The notes: generated by a model not told the origin, from the letters alone. Counted from the stretch's first letter, positions 7,140 through 17,756 are shown. The stretch: 60,000 bases of DNA from Tepidimonas fonticaldi (GCF_007556755.1 NZ_VJOO01000010.1:1-60000); one strand, 5' to 3'. Made by a program: numbers and translations.

Positions 7140-8742
7140 CCTGCTGACAGACGAACTCATCGGCGTGCGCACCCCCGAGGGCGAGCGCCATGTGAGCCTG
7201 CCGACGCTGTATGCCCTGCTGGCGCAAGGCGCCGTCGACGGCTACACGGGCTTGCGGGCGCACCAGGCCGACCCCTGGCATGTGTTCCTCGTGCAAGTGG
7301 CGGCCAGCATCCAGGCGCGCCGCCCCACCGAAGAGCTGCCCACCGATCCTGCCTACTGGCACGACGGTCTGCTGGACTTGGCCGACGGCCAGGAGACGGC
7401 CTGGAGCCTGGTAGTGGAAGACGTCACGAAGCCCGCGTTCCTGCAACACCCGTGGTCGAGTTGGGAGGCCGAGGCCAAGGACTACGGCGCGGAACAGAAG
7501 CGCGGTGTGTGGAGCTACCAGCCCAAAGCCAGCACGCCGGACGAGCTCGACGTCCTCATCACCTCCAAGAACCATGACGTCAAGATGAGCCGCGTCGATG
7601 CGCAAGAGGCGCAGGCGTGGCTCTACGCGCTGCTGCTTTATCAGACGACGAGTGGCTTCCTGGGCGCGGGCAACTACGGCATCGTGCGCATGAATGGCGG
7701 CTTCGCCAGTCGCCCCATCGTCGCGTGGACGCAAAGCCTGCACCCCTCGCGTCGGTTCATTGACGAGGTGAGCGCCCTGCGCAGCCTGCGCGAATCGACC
7801 CAGGCCGCCTACGGCTTTCGCGCGCGAGGCACCGTGCTCACCTGGCTCACTCGTTGGAACCGGGAGGGCCACCAGCACAGACTGCACGATCTCGAGCCGT
7901 GGTTCATCGAGGCAACACGGCCGGTGCGCCTGTACCGCACGCCCGACGGCGCAGTGATCGCGCTGGGCGCCACCAGCAAGGCGCGACAAATCGGGCCGAA
8001 GAACCTTGAAAGCGGCGACGTCGGTGATCCGTGGATTCCGCTCAACACCGAAGACAAGAAGAAGGGCCGCTCGGCGCTGACCCTGCCTGCCGCGGGTTTC
8101 ACGCCCGACCGCCTCACCGATCTGCTCTTCGAGCAAGGATTCGAGCTCACCGCGCTGCAAAGGCCCCGCCCCGGGGATGAGCCCGGTTGGTTTGTCGCCA
8201 GCGTGCTTGTCCGCGGCCAAGGCACGACGGAAGGTTTTCATCGTGTCGAACTGCCCGTGCCGCCCAAAGCGCGCATGGCGCTGTTTTCGGCGGCCAGTCG
8301 CGACACGCTTGCGCATTTCGCGCAGTCCTTGTTGACCGATGCCAGCGGCGTCATGGCGGCCCTGCGCACGGCCTTGACCGTGTTTGCGGAAGGCGGGCCG
8401 GAAACCGCGGACTTCGACCGCGACGCCGTGAAGCGCTGGGTGGACCGCACCCGCGCCGACTTCGGCAAACGCTGGGAGGCCAGTTACTTCCCCACGCTGT
8501 GGCGGGCGGTGGACGAAAACCGCGAGGCCGTCCGGCAAGGTTGGCAGCACGCGCTGGTGCAGCAAGCGCGCGAGCTGCTCGAGGAGGCCCACACGCGTCT
8601 GCCACTCCCTTCCAACCGCCGCTACCGCGCCATCACCGAGGCGCACCGCGCTTTCGCCGGCGTGCTGCGCAAAAAGGGCCTGTCCGTGTCCACTGACAGG
8701 CCCGCCCCACCCATGGAAACCCACGAGGAGCTCACCGCATGA
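7132..8742 (+). CDS. casA: Cascade large subunit Cas8e (Cse1/CasA)
   Basis: A 536-residue protein of the type I-E large-subunit family, recognised from its start (LLTDELIGVRTPEGERHVSL), its place between cas3 and cse2 and its length. Cas8e recognises the PAM and recruits Cas3. The start ATG 7132 overlaps the last codons of cas3; another ATG at 7136 is in a different frame. Its stop overlaps the next start as ATGA. No zinc or catalytic residues are expected. No frameshift or internal stop is seen. Confidence 0.93.
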   Translation: MHDLLTDELIGVRTPEGERHVSLPTLYALLAQGAVDGYTGLRAHQADPWHVFLVQVAASIQARRPTEELPTDPAYWHDGLLDLADGQETAWSLVVEDVTKPAFLQHPWSSWEAEAKDYGAEQKRGVWSYQPKASTPDELDVLITSKNHDVKMSRVDAQEAQAWLYALLLYQTTSGFLGAGNYGIVRMNGGFASRPIVAWTQSLHPSRRFIDEVSALRSLRESTQAAYGFRARGTVLTWLTRWNREGHQHRLHDLEPWFIEATRPVRLYRTPDGAVIALGATSKARQIGPKNLESGDVGDPWIPLNTEDKKKGRSALTLPAAGFTPDRLTDLLFEQGFELTALQRPRPGDEPGWFVASVLVRGQGTTEGFHRVELPVPPKARMALFSAASRDTLAHFAQSLLTDASGVMAALRTALTVFAEGGPETADFDRDAVKRWVDRTRADFGKRWEASYFPTLWRAVDENREAVRQGWQHALVQQARELLEEAHTRLPLPSNRRYRAITEAHRAFAGVLRKKGLSVSTDRPAPPMETHEELTA

Positions 8743-9266
8743 CGCTCTCTGCCGAACCCCAAGCGGGCGAATCGTCGCTCGCCGCCACCGTCGGCCGCGT
8801 GGCCGGCGTGATCGGTCACCCTCACTACCCCACAGGTGACCGGGCCGCGCTCAAACGCTGGTCGCCGGATCAACCGATGCCGCTCGCGTTCTATCGGCTG
8901 TGGCTGCGCCACGTGGGCGACGCTCTTCCTTCCGAGGCCCAAGCTCCGACATGGATGGCGCTGGCCTGGGGCTTGGCCACCCTCGGCGCCTCGTCGCATC
9001 GCAAAGAACGCCCGCTGGGCCGGGCACTCGCAGAGTCTGGCTTTGCGGAAGCGCGCCTGGAGCGGCTGCTCGGCGCACCGGACGATCTGCGCGTCGAGCT
9101 GTTCATGAGCATGGTGCGCTTTCTCGCCGCCAAGAACGAAAGCTTCGATTGGCTCGACGCCGCCACCTTCCTGTTGACCACCGACGCACCAACGCGCGAA
9201 CGCGTGTGCCGACGCATTGCCCAAGCCTTCTACCGCCATCAGCCGCGAGACAACGCCAAGGAGTGA
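8739..9266 (+). CDS. casB: Cascade small subunit Cse2 (CasB)
   Basis: A 175-residue, helix-rich basic protein in the Cse2 position. Two copies of Cse2 normally line the Cascade belly and stabilise the R-loop. Features fitting the family are the block DRAALKRWSPDQPMPLAFYR near residues 28-47 and the C-terminal RERVCRRIAQAFYRH. It is translationally coupled to cas8e through an ATGA overlap and is followed by cas7e after 5 bases. Confidence 0.9.
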   Translation: MTLSAEPQAGESSLAATVGRVAGVIGHPHYPTGDRAALKRWSPDQPMPLAFYRLWLRHVGDALPSEAQAPTWMALAWGLATLGASSHRKERPLGRALAESGFAEARLERLLGAPDDLRVELFMSMVRFLAAKNESFDWLDAATFLLTTDAPTRERVCRRIAQAFYRHQPRDNAKE

Positions 9267-9271
9267 CACCG

Positions 9272-10387
9272 ATGTTCCTGCAGATCCACACCCTGACCGC
9301 CTACCCTGCCAGCCTGCTCAACCGCGACGATGCGGGCTTGGCCAAGCGCATCCCGTTCGGAAACGCCACTCGGCTGCGGGTGTCGTCGCAGTGCTTGAAG
9401 CGCCATTGGCGGGAAGACCTCACGCGTCAGCTACCCGATCTGCCGGATGGGCTACGCACGCGTTCGTTCTTCACGCGCACGGTGCTGCCCCGCGCGGTGG
9501 CGGCGGGCGTGAGCGAGGCTCTGGCCTCCGCGCTGATCGAGCTGCTGGCCAAGGCCGTGATCGATGGTGGCGTCAAGGAGGGCGGCGATCTGAACCAGCC
9601 CGTGCTGTTCGGCCTGCGTGAGGCCGACTACTTCGTGCAGATGCTGGTGGACGCCAGCCGCGAGGCCGACCCGGCCAAAGCCCTGGCGGAGCGGCTGAAG
9701 TCCAAGGACGAGAAACAGAACCTGGCCGCCATGAGCAAGGCCGCCGCCGGGCTGACGGCTGCTCTCTTTGGCCGCATGGTCACGTCCGACCTGCTGGCCC
9801 GCGTGGATGCGCCGGTGCATGTGGCCCATGCCTTCACCGTGCACGCGTCCAATACCGAGATGGACTACTTCACCGTCGTCGACGACCTCAACCGCGACGA
9901 CGAGATCGGCGCGGCGCACGCCAATCAGTCCGAACTTGGCGCGGGCGTGTACTACGGCTATGTCGCGGTCGATGTGCCGCTGCTCGTCTCCAACCTGACC
10001 GGCTGCGAGGCCAAGGAGTGGCGCCAGCAGGATTCGGCCACGCCGGCCCGCGTGCTGGGGGCGCTGGTGCGCAGCATCGTCCAGCAAAGCCCGGGGGCCA
10101 AGAAGGGCAGCACCGCGCCCTATGCCTGGGCGGACCTCCTGCTGCTGGAGGCGGGCACGGCGCAACCGCGGTCGCTGGCCAATGCCTTCCTCGAGGCCGT
10201 CCCCGCGAAGGGCGATGTGCGACAGCAGGCCGCCGAGCGGATGCTCGCGTACCTGGGCAAGCTCGACGCCATGTACGGCGCGAACTCGCAGCGCCAGCTC
10301 GCCACCACCTTGTCGCTGTCCTCGCCCTTGGCGGCGCAGCCGGTCGAGAACGCCGTGCGGGCCGCGCTCGATGCGCTGTGGGCCTGA
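9272..10387 (+). CDS. casC: Cascade backbone Cas7e (Cse4/CasC)
   Basis: A 371-residue RAMP protein with the very conserved Cas7e opening MFLQIHTLTAYPASLLNRDD, then GLAKRIPFGNATRLRVSSQC and LKRHWRED. In the family, six copies form the filament that carries the crRNA spacer. HVAHAFTVHASNTEMDYFTV in the middle is also typical. ATG 9272 is chosen because this motif starts exactly there; longer upstream frames are overlaps with cse2. Confidence 0.96.
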   Translation: MFLQIHTLTAYPASLLNRDDAGLAKRIPFGNATRLRVSSQCLKRHWREDLTRQLPDLPDGLRTRSFFTRTVLPRAVAAGVSEALASALIELLAKAVIDGGVKEGGDLNQPVLFGLREADYFVQMLVDASREADPAKALAERLKSKDEKQNLAAMSKAAAGLTAALFGRMVTSDLLARVDAPVHVAHAFTVHASNTEMDYFTVVDDLNRDDEIGAAHANQSELGAGVYYGYVAVDVPLLVSNLTGCEAKEWRQQDSATPARVLGALVRSIVQQSPGAKKGSTAPYAWADLLLLEAGTAQPRSLANAFLEAVPAKGDVRQQAAERMLAYLGKLDAMYGANSQRQLATTLSLSSPLAAQPVENAVRAALDALWA

Positions 10388-10390
10388 CCC

Positions 10391-11104
10391 ATGGAATGCC
10401 TGCTGCTTCGTCTGGATGCGCCGTTGATGAGCTTCGGCGCCGTGGTGGTGGACCAGTTGAACCCGATCTGGCGCTTCCCGGCCAAATCCATGCTGGTCGG
10501 GCTGCTGGGCAACGCGCTGGGCTGGGATCACCGGGACACGGACCTTTTGCAGGGCCTGCAAGCGCGCCTGCGTTTTGCGGCGCGGTGGGATGCGGAGCCC
10601 GAGCCCTTGACGGAATACCAGACCGTGGACCTCGGCCAGGACTTCATGCTCGACACCGGCTGGACCACCCGGGGTCGCCGCGAGGACCGCAAGGGCGGCA
10701 CCGCAGCCACGGGCACGCACCAGCGCTGGCGCGACCACTGGGCCAACGGCGTTGCCACCGTCGCGATGGCGCTGGACGGGGACGGCGAGCCGACGCTCGA
10801 CGCGCTGGAGACCGCGCTGCGCGCCCCGGCGCGTCCGCTCTTCATCGGCCGCAAGCCGTGTTTACCGGCCGCGCCCTTGCTCATCGGCCGGCGCAAGGCG
10901 GTCGGCGTCAAGGCGGCCCTCGCGGCTGAGCCCTTAGCCGATGTGGCACCCCGCCAACGACCGTCGCGTATCCCGGCCCTGTGGCCTCGTGATGAAGGGG
11001 ATGCCGCGCAGTGGGAGGAACGCTACGACCTGCGCGATTGGGAGCAGAACATCCATCGCGGCAGCGAGCGTTACGCCGTGGGCTATCTGGAGGTCGGGCG
11101 ATGA
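10391..11104 (+). CDS. casD: Cascade subunit Cas5e (CasD)
   Basis: A 237-residue RAMP protein that caps the 5' handle of the crRNA in type I-E complexes. The N-terminus MECLLLRLDAPLMSFG and the PAKSMLVGLLGNALGW segment are Cas5e hallmarks. The glycine-rich WTTRGRREDRKGG segment fits the family's flexible loop. It starts three bases after cas7e and overlaps the start of cas6e by 4 bases. Confidence 0.94.
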   Translation: MECLLLRLDAPLMSFGAVVVDQLNPIWRFPAKSMLVGLLGNALGWDHRDTDLLQGLQARLRFAARWDAEPEPLTEYQTVDLGQDFMLDTGWTTRGRREDRKGGTAATGTHQRWRDHWANGVATVAMALDGDGEPTLDALETALRAPARPLFIGRKPCLPAAPLLIGRRKAVGVKAALAAEPLADVAPRQRPSRIPALWPRDEGDAAQWEERYDLRDWEQNIHRGSERYAVGYLEVGR

Positions 11105-11799
11105 GCGGCTTGCACTTGGTACGCATCCCCGTCGTGGCGCCCCGGCTGCTTCGATTTGCCGCCGAGCAAGGCATCACGCAGGAAGAAGAAGGGCTGGGCT
11201 ACACGCTGCATGCCTGGTTCGCGGCCCTGTTTGGCGAGGCCGCTCCCAAGCCGTTTCGATACTTCGAGCGGCGCCACGAGGTGCTCGGGTACTCGGCACA
11301 CTCCGCCGCCGAGTTGCTCGACCGGGCACAGGCCTTCGCCTCGCCTCAGGCTTGGGCGGCACTCGACCCCGCGGGCGTTTTCAGCAAACCCATGCCTGCG
11401 GCCTGGCGCGCCGGTCAACGGCTGCATCTGGAGGTGCTTACCTGCCCCGTCTCGCGCAAAGGGGATGAGGAGAAGGATCTCTACCTGCGCACCCTCGACC
11501 GTCTGGGCGCCGATGCCCCGCCGCGCGGCGAGGTGTACCGGCAATGGTTTGCCAGCCAATGGAACGGGGCGGTGCAACTCGAAGAGGTGGCGTTGCTGGG
11601 CATGGCCGCACGCACGCGACTGCTGCGCCGCGCGCGCAACGGCCACAACCGGTTGCTGGTCGTCGAACGGCCGCAGGCCCTTTTTGGCGCGAATGCCATG
11701 GTGCAGGACGGCGAACAATTCGCCGAACGGCTCAGCCGCGGCATCGGCCGCCATCGCGCCTTCGGCTTCGGCATGGTGTTGGTGGCGCCGCCGCGATGA
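11101..11799 (+). CDS. casE: crRNA-processing endoribonuclease Cas6e (CasE)
   Basis: A 232-residue protein that cuts the repeat RNA hairpin and stays bound to the 3' handle. The likely catalytic histidine is H37 in GYTLHAWFAALFGE, which aligns with the YxLHxxLxxLFP motif of E. coli CasE. The C-terminal glycine-rich loop GIGRHRAFGFGMVLVAP is intact. The start ATG 11101 overlaps the cas5e stop and the end overlaps cas1 by ATGA. The repeat hairpin of the adjacent array (stem CCCCGC/GCGGGG) is a fitting substrate. Confidence 0.94.
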   Translation: MSGLHLVRIPVVAPRLLRFAAEQGITQEEEGLGYTLHAWFAALFGEAAPKPFRYFERRHEVLGYSAHSAAELLDRAQAFASPQAWAALDPAGVFSKPMPAAWRAGQRLHLEVLTCPVSRKGDEEKDLYLRTLDRLGADAPPRGEVYRQWFASQWNGAVQLEEVALLGMAARTRLLRRARNGHNRLLVVERPQALFGANAMVQDGEQFAERLSRGIGRHRAFGFGMVLVAPPR

Positions 11800-12695
11800 G
11801 CAACGGCCCCGGCCTCCTGCATGGGCGGCTGGGCCTGGCCGCCTCGCGCATCCCGCATGCGGACCGCCACGGCCTGCTGTGGCTGGAGTACGGCAAGCTC
11901 TCGGTCGAGGACGGCACGCTGCGCTTCGTCGCGGCGCGCAGCGAGACGCTCGACGCGGGGGACTACGCCATCCCATATCAGGCCGTCTCGATGATTCTGC
12001 TCGGCCCCGGCACGAGCATCACCCAGGACGTGCTGCGGCTATGCGCGCGCCACGGCGTGTTGATCGCCGCCGTGGGCGAAGGCGGCGTCAAGAGCTACAC
12101 CGCGCCGCCCTTGGGGCAAGGGCGCTCCGACGTGGCGCGCGCCCACGCCGAGCGCTGGGCCGACCCCAAGCGCCGGCTCGACACTGCACGGCGCCTGTAT
12201 GCCTGGCGCTTCGGCCGCGTGCTGCCGCACCGCGACATCGAAACCCTGCGCGGCATCGAAGGCGCGCGGATCAAGGAGAGCTACAAGCTCGTCGCGCAGC
12301 GCTTCGGCATCGAGTGGCACGGACGCCGGTACGACCGTCAGAACCCGAACGCCGCCGATCTGCCCAACCAAGCACTCAATCACGCCGCTACCTTTGTGGA
12401 AGCGGCGGCTGACCTGGCGGTGGCCGCCGTAGGCGCCCTGCCGCCGCTCGGCTTCATCCACGAAGATTCCAGCAATGCCTTCACACTGGACATCGCCGAC
12501 CTCTACCGCGTGGACCTCACCCTGCCCTTGGCGTTCGGCGCCGTGCGCGCGTACCGCGATGGCGACGCGGACCACCTGGAGCGAGAAGTGCGGCGCCGTG
12601 CGGCGAAGCTGTTCCGACAGGAAAAGCTGATCCCCCGCATGATCGACCGCATCAAGGAGCTGTTCGATGTCGATGACCGTGGTGGTGACGCGTAA
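11796..12695 (+). CDS. cas1: CRISPR integrase Cas1, type I-E
   Basis: A 299-residue integrase subunit which, with Cas2, inserts new spacers at the leader end of the array. Metal ligands are visible as E155 (RGIEGARIKESY), H222 (GFIHEDSSNAFT) and D232/D235 (LDIADLYRVD), matching E141, H208, D218 and D221 of E. coli Cas1. ATG 11796 overlaps the cas6e stop; the frame upstream is overlap only. The 3' end overlaps cas2 by 29 bases. Apparently functional, and different from the Cas1 fragment near 4.2 kb. Confidence 0.96.
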   Translation: MSNGPGLLHGRLGLAASRIPHADRHGLLWLEYGKLSVEDGTLRFVAARSETLDAGDYAIPYQAVSMILLGPGTSITQDVLRLCARHGVLIAAVGEGGVKSYTAPPLGQGRSDVARAHAERWADPKRRLDTARRLYAWRFGRVLPHRDIETLRGIEGARIKESYKLVAQRFGIEWHGRRYDRQNPNAADLPNQALNHAATFVEAAADLAVAAVGALPPLGFIHEDSSNAFTLDIADLYRVDLTLPLAFGAVRAYRDGDADHLEREVRRRAAKLFRQEKLIPRMIDRIKELFDVDDRGGDA

Positions 12696-12978
12696 CGTCT
12701 CCTCCCGCGTGCGCGGCTTCCTCGCCTCCGCCATGCTGGAACTGGCCCCGGGCGTCTACAGCGCGCCGCGCATCTCGCCTGCCGTGCGAGACCGTGTTTG
12801 GGACGTGCTGAAAGACTGGTTCCCCAACGAGCGGGACGCGTCGCTCATCATGATCTGGCAGGAACGAGACGTCCCGGGCGGCCAAGCCGTGCGCACGCTC
12901 GGCAGCCCGCCCATCGACTTCGTGAACGTCGACGGCCTCGTCCTCGCCCGCCGACCGCCCCCGGTCGGAGCTCCTTAA
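12667..12978 (+). CDS. cas2: CRISPR adaptation protein Cas2, type I-E
   Basis: A 103-residue protein of the type I-E Cas2 subfamily (CasF/ygbF-like), recognised by MTVVVTRNVSSRVRGFLASA, then MLELAPGVYSAPRISPAVRD and a conserved IMIWQERDVPGGQ. It bridges two Cas1 dimers in the adaptation complex. It is the last gene of the cas operon, and only 42 bases separate its stop from the first repeat. The second methionine (codon 3) could also be the start. Confidence 0.94.
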   Translation: MSMTVVVTRNVSSRVRGFLASAMLELAPGVYSAPRISPAVRDRVWDVLKDWFPNERDASLIMIWQERDVPGGQAVRTLGSPPIDFVNVDGLVLARRPPPVGAP

Positions 12979-13020
12979 CAATTCGGTTTCTCTTTTGCAG
13001 TCAAGGTGTTAGACTGCAGA
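12979..13020 (+). promoter_or_regulatory. CRISPR leader (very short) with a 7-bp inverted repeat
   Basis: The region between cas2 and the first repeat is 42 bases. It is more AT-rich than its surroundings and contains a TTCTCTTTT tract. A perfect 7-bp inverted repeat, TGCAGTC at 12996-13002 and GACTGCA at 13012-13018, ends two bases before the first repeat. Leader function is inferred from position. I see no convincing promoter hexamers or IHF site, so the functional leader may extend into the end of cas2. Confidence 0.6.
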
Positions 13021-15305
13021 GTCTGCCCCGCGTGAGCGGGGATCGACCCGCTAGCACCAGCAGCAAGACCTACGCTAGCACGTCTGCCCCGCGTGAGCGG
13101 GGATCGACCTAAACCCTAGGGCTTCACTTCGTGTTACTGCCAGTCTGCCCCGCGTGAGCGGGGATCGACCTCTAATCACTTCTTGCGTCAATTTGCTGTC
13201 ATCGTCTGCCCCGCGTGAGCGGGGATCGACCGCTGCGCGAGCTGCTGGGCGAGCGCTTCGGCGAGTCTGCCCCGCGTGAGCGGGGATCGACCTCGAAGGC
13301 CGCGCCGATGGCCCGCAGATGGAGCGTCTGCCCCGCGTGAGCGGGGATCGACCCCGCGCCCAGTCACGCAGCGCGTAGCTCTTGAAGTCTGCCCCGCGTG
13401 AGCGGGGATCGACCCAGGTCGCAAGCTGCCGCATGATGTGGAGGTGAGTCTGCCCCGCGTGAGCGGGGATCGACCTCCGTGGTTCCCGGCCGAGCTGGAG
13501 GCCGAGCGGTCTGCCCCGCGTGAGCGGGGATCGACCTTGCGCAGGCTTGGCTACGTGTTCGGCACGCACGTCTGCCCCGCGTGAGCGGGGATCGACCCTA
13601 ACCAGATCGCCCAGCGCGATCATTCCAATGGTCTGCCCCGCGTGAGCGGGGATCGACCCTCGTCACCAAGCTGGTCAAACACTTCGCTGATGTCTGCCCC
13701 GCGTGAGCGGGGATCGACCTCCTCCGCAGCCAACGTCGATGCGTCGGATGTGGTCTGCCCCGCGTGAGCGGGGATCGACCACGGCACATAGGGGAAAAAG
13801 CGGTGGCTGTACGGTCTGCCCCGCGTGAGCGGGGATCGACCCCAGCTCGACAGCGAGCTGCTGCAAAAGCAGGCGTCTGCCCCGCGTGAGCGGGGATCGA
13901 CCCACGCCCATGCGCTGCTGTTGCGGCAGCTTCTCGTCTGCCCCGCGTGAGCGGGGATCGACCCACGGTTACCGACCCGATCGCATGATCGCCATGGTCT
14001 GCCCCGCGTGAGCGGGGATCGACCTGCCCACGGCGGCCTGGGTGCGGAAGGCATCGCGTCTGCCCCGCGTGAGCGGGGATCGACCCCAGCGCATCGAGAT
14101 CGACGGCCAGACCTTCGAGTCTGCCCCGCGTGAGCGGGGATCGACCTTGAGATGGTATTTGAGGCGGCGGCCATCGCCCGTCTGCCCCGCGTGAGCGGGG
14201 ATCGACCCTTCTCGCCGGGCATCAGGGCCTGCAGCTGCTCGTCTGCCCCGCGTGAGCGGGGATCGACCCTTCGACCAGGCTTTCGACATCCTGCTCAGAC
14301 AGTCTGCCCCGCGTGAGCGGGGATCGACCCGTTTGCCAGACGTCGAGCAGGAGGGGTACATCGTCTGCCCCGCGTGAGCGGGGATCGACCCCCTTCTTCC
14401 ACCTCCCACACCTTGACCCATCCGTCTGCCCCGCGTGAGCGGGGATCGACCTCCGGTCAGGGCGGCAATGCTCCGGCGGTTGATGTCTGCCCCGCGTGAG
14501 CGGGGATCGACCGCACGCGGCCCATCTCGTCCTGCGTTTTTTCGAGTCTGCCCCGCGTGAGCGGGGATCGACCCCGCATGACGGCGGTGCGCGATACCAT
14601 TGATGCGTCTGCCCCGCGTGAGCGGGGATCGACCTGTGGTTGGTGATTGTCAGCATGAGACGCTCCTGTCTGCCCCGCGTGAGCGGGGATCGACCTGGTC
14701 TGCCATGCGTAATACGAGGTGGCCGGCGGTCTGCCCCGCGTGAGCGGGGATCGACCTGGCGACATCCCGGGGGTGAAGTCGCCGCCGATGTCTGCCCCGC
14801 GTGAGCGGGGATCGACCCCTGGTGCTGGCCGAGCGCCTGGGCCGCAGCGAGTCTGCCCCGCGTGAGCGGGGATCGACCGCTTGGGCGATATGCTGGCGGG
14901 GCGCCATGTGAGTCTGCCCCGCGTGAGCGGGGATCGACCCCTGGTGCCGGTCACTGGCATTCTGCGCGAGATGTCTGCCCCGCGTGAGCGGGGATCGACC
15001 CCCCGCACGCACATGGTGACCAAGAGCAAGACCGTCTGCCCCGCGTGAGCGGGGATCGACCCTTGTCGTCCGGGTAGGGCTCCAGCGCTGGGCGGTCTGC
15101 CCCGCGTGAGCGGGGATCGACCCACGACCCGTGCGCCGTCGGCTGGCGAAAGCTGGTCTGCCCCGCGTGAGCGGGGATCGACCCCCAAATGCCAACCCCA
15201 CGTATAAGGTGATCAAGTCTGCCCCGCGTGAGCGGGGATCGACCCCAGGGGGATCATTCGACTCGCCCGGACAGTTCGTCTGCCCCGCGTGAGCGGGGAT
15301 CGACC

Positions 15306-15399
15306 CGACGCTCAGGCTGGCCAAGAGCCGCAGGCGCTGTCTGCCCCGCGTGAGCGGGGATCGACCCGACGCTCAGGCTGGCCAAGAGCCGCAGGCGCT
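15306..15399 (+). repeat. Duplicated spacer unit in the array
   Basis: The 33-base spacers at 15306-15338 and 15367-15399 are identical (both start CGACGCTCAGG and end CAGGCGCT) and are separated by one repeat. This indicates a duplication of one repeat-spacer unit, by slippage or unequal recombination, rather than two independent acquisitions. Confidence 0.9.
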
Positions 15400-17717
15400 G
15401 TCTGCCCCGCGTGAGCGGGGATCGACCCATGGCGTAGTCCTCCAGCACGGCGCGCACGGCGTCTGCCCCGCGTGAGCGGGGATCGACCCATCGTCGGCCC
15501 CGGCGGCATCCGCCTGCAGAGGTCTGCCCCGCGTGAGCGGGGATCGACCTGTAGACGACCGCTCCGTCTGTGTGGTGCACGAGTCTGCCCCGCGTGAGCG
15601 GGGATCGACCTCGAGGGGACGGACGCCAACGATTACGCCAGGGGTCTGCCCCGCGTGAGCGGGGATCGACCCGACCTGCAGATATCCGGTTGGCGTGTTG
15701 AGGTGTCTGCCCCGCGTGAGCGGGGATCGACCCCCGCCTCGTTTGGTTCTTGGTACCTGCCAGAAGTCTGCCCCGCGTGAGCGGGGATCGACCCGAGTGT
15801 CTGGAGCGTGAGATGCGGTACGCGCAGTCTGCCCCGCGTGAGCGGGGATCGACCCGCCGACGCAACGACCGGCCGCGCGATGCCGAGGTCTGCCCCGCGT
15901 GAGCGGGGATCGACCCGATCACGATATCCTGTGTTGCGCCGTACATCTGTCTGCCCCGCGTGAGCGGGGATCGACCTTATCTTCCCTGACCGCCTTTGCA
16001 ATCCCTCGCGTCTGCCCCGCGTGAGCGGGGATCGACCCCATCCGGAGACTGACTGAGACATGGGGAGCGTGTCTGCCCCGCGTGAGCGGGGATCGACCCG
16101 CCGACGGCTACCTGGAGCGCAAGGTGACCGAGTCTGCCCCGCGTGAGCGGGGATCGACCCCCACAGGGGAAAGAGGCGATAGCAACCACGCTGTCTGCCC
16201 CGCGTGAGCGGGGATCGACCGTACACCCTGGCTATTGCCCGCGTCTTGCTGTGGTCTGCCCCGCGTGAGCGGGGATCGACCTCAGCGGGCCGCTGGCAGC
16301 CTGAAGCGCGGCAGGTCTGCCCCGCGTGAGCGGGGATCGACCCCAGGGCCACTTGACACTCGTGACGGGATCCTTGTCTGCCCCGCGTGAGCGGGGATCG
16401 ACCCGAGGTGCAGGCCATCCGCTCGCATGGAGGTGTGTCTGCCCCGCGTGAGCGGGGATCGACCCATCCCGCCGACAGTGAAGCCACGCCTGCACTGGTC
16501 TGCCCCGCGTGAGCGGGGATCGACCCGACCATGGCCGACATTCCGACCACCGAGCCCCGTCTGCCCCGCGTGAGCGGGGATCGACCTCTTGGCGATATCG
16601 TCTACCCGGGCCATCCAGTGTCTGCCCCGCGTGAGCGGGGATCGACCTCGTCCATGTAGCGCACATACTCGCGAACGCCAGTCTGCCCCGCGTGAGCGGG
16701 GATCGACCCATCGTGTCGATGCGGTCCACGTCGATGAGCTGGTCTGCCCCGCGTGAGCGGGGATCGACCTCACCCTGGACCGGCTGGAGCTGATCAGCCG
16801 CGGTCTGCCCCGCGTGAGCGGGGATCGACCCTTCGCGAACCTCGATGGTCGCACCACGGCCATGTCTGCCCCGCGTGAGCGGGGATCGACCCGACAAGTT
16901 GAATATGGCCGACGAACGCGCCCAGTCTGCCCCGCGTGAGCGGGGATCGACCCATGCTGGAGACCCTTGTCACGCGCGGGCCGTGGTCTGCCCCGCGTGA
17001 GCGGGGATCGACCGCTGGTGCAGGCGGCGATGCGGGCCATGGGGCTGTCTGCCCCGCGTGAGCGGGGATCGACCCCGGCTGGATCAGCTTGCTGCGCCCA
17101 CGGCGGCGTCTGCCCCGCGTGAGCGGGGATCGACCCCAGACGGCACCGTCCCAGCTTTGAACCAGAACGTCTGCCCCGCGTGAGCGGGGATCGACCCAAC
17201 CCGGCGTTCCCGCCGCTGCCCCAGTGGCCGTCTGCCCCGCGTGAGCGGGGATCGACCCTGGTGATCCATAGCGCGTCACCGCTTCGCGTCGTCTGCCCCG
17301 CGTGAGCGGGGATCGACCTCGGCTCGACGAGCGGCTGCCAGTCGGCCAGCGGTCTGCCCCGCGTGAGCGGGGATCGACCCTCGGCGAAGTCGCCGATGGC
17401 ATAGGCCTTGTAGTCTGCCCCGCGTGAGCGGGGATCGACCCGAGCGGCAGCAGCGTTTCGCGGCCTTCATCCGGTCTGCCCCGCGTGAGCGGGGATCGAC
17501 CCGGCGAAGCCGCGCCGCAGCGAGACGCGGGCGCGTCTGCCCCGCGTGAGCGGGGATCGACCCCCCGACGGCACGCGGATCACCTCATCCGACGGGTCTG
17601 CCCCGCGTGAGCGGGGATCGACCCGCCGTCTCGGTGACGAATGCCACCGACCTGATGTCTGCCCCGCGTGAGCGGGGATCGACCCTCGTCGGGCGTGTAG
17701 ACGCCGAGGATGACGTC

Positions 17718-17756
17718 GTCTGCCCCGCGTGTGCCCCGCGTGAGCGGGGATCGACC
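17718..17756 (+). repeat. Aberrant 39-base CRISPR repeat
   Basis: The 78th repeat contains an internal tandem duplication of 11 bases (TGCCCCGCGTG twice), so it measures 39 instead of 28 bases. The flanking spacers are normal. The duplication adds a second 5' hairpin arm, which may change how Cas6e folds and cuts this unit. Confidence 0.92.
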
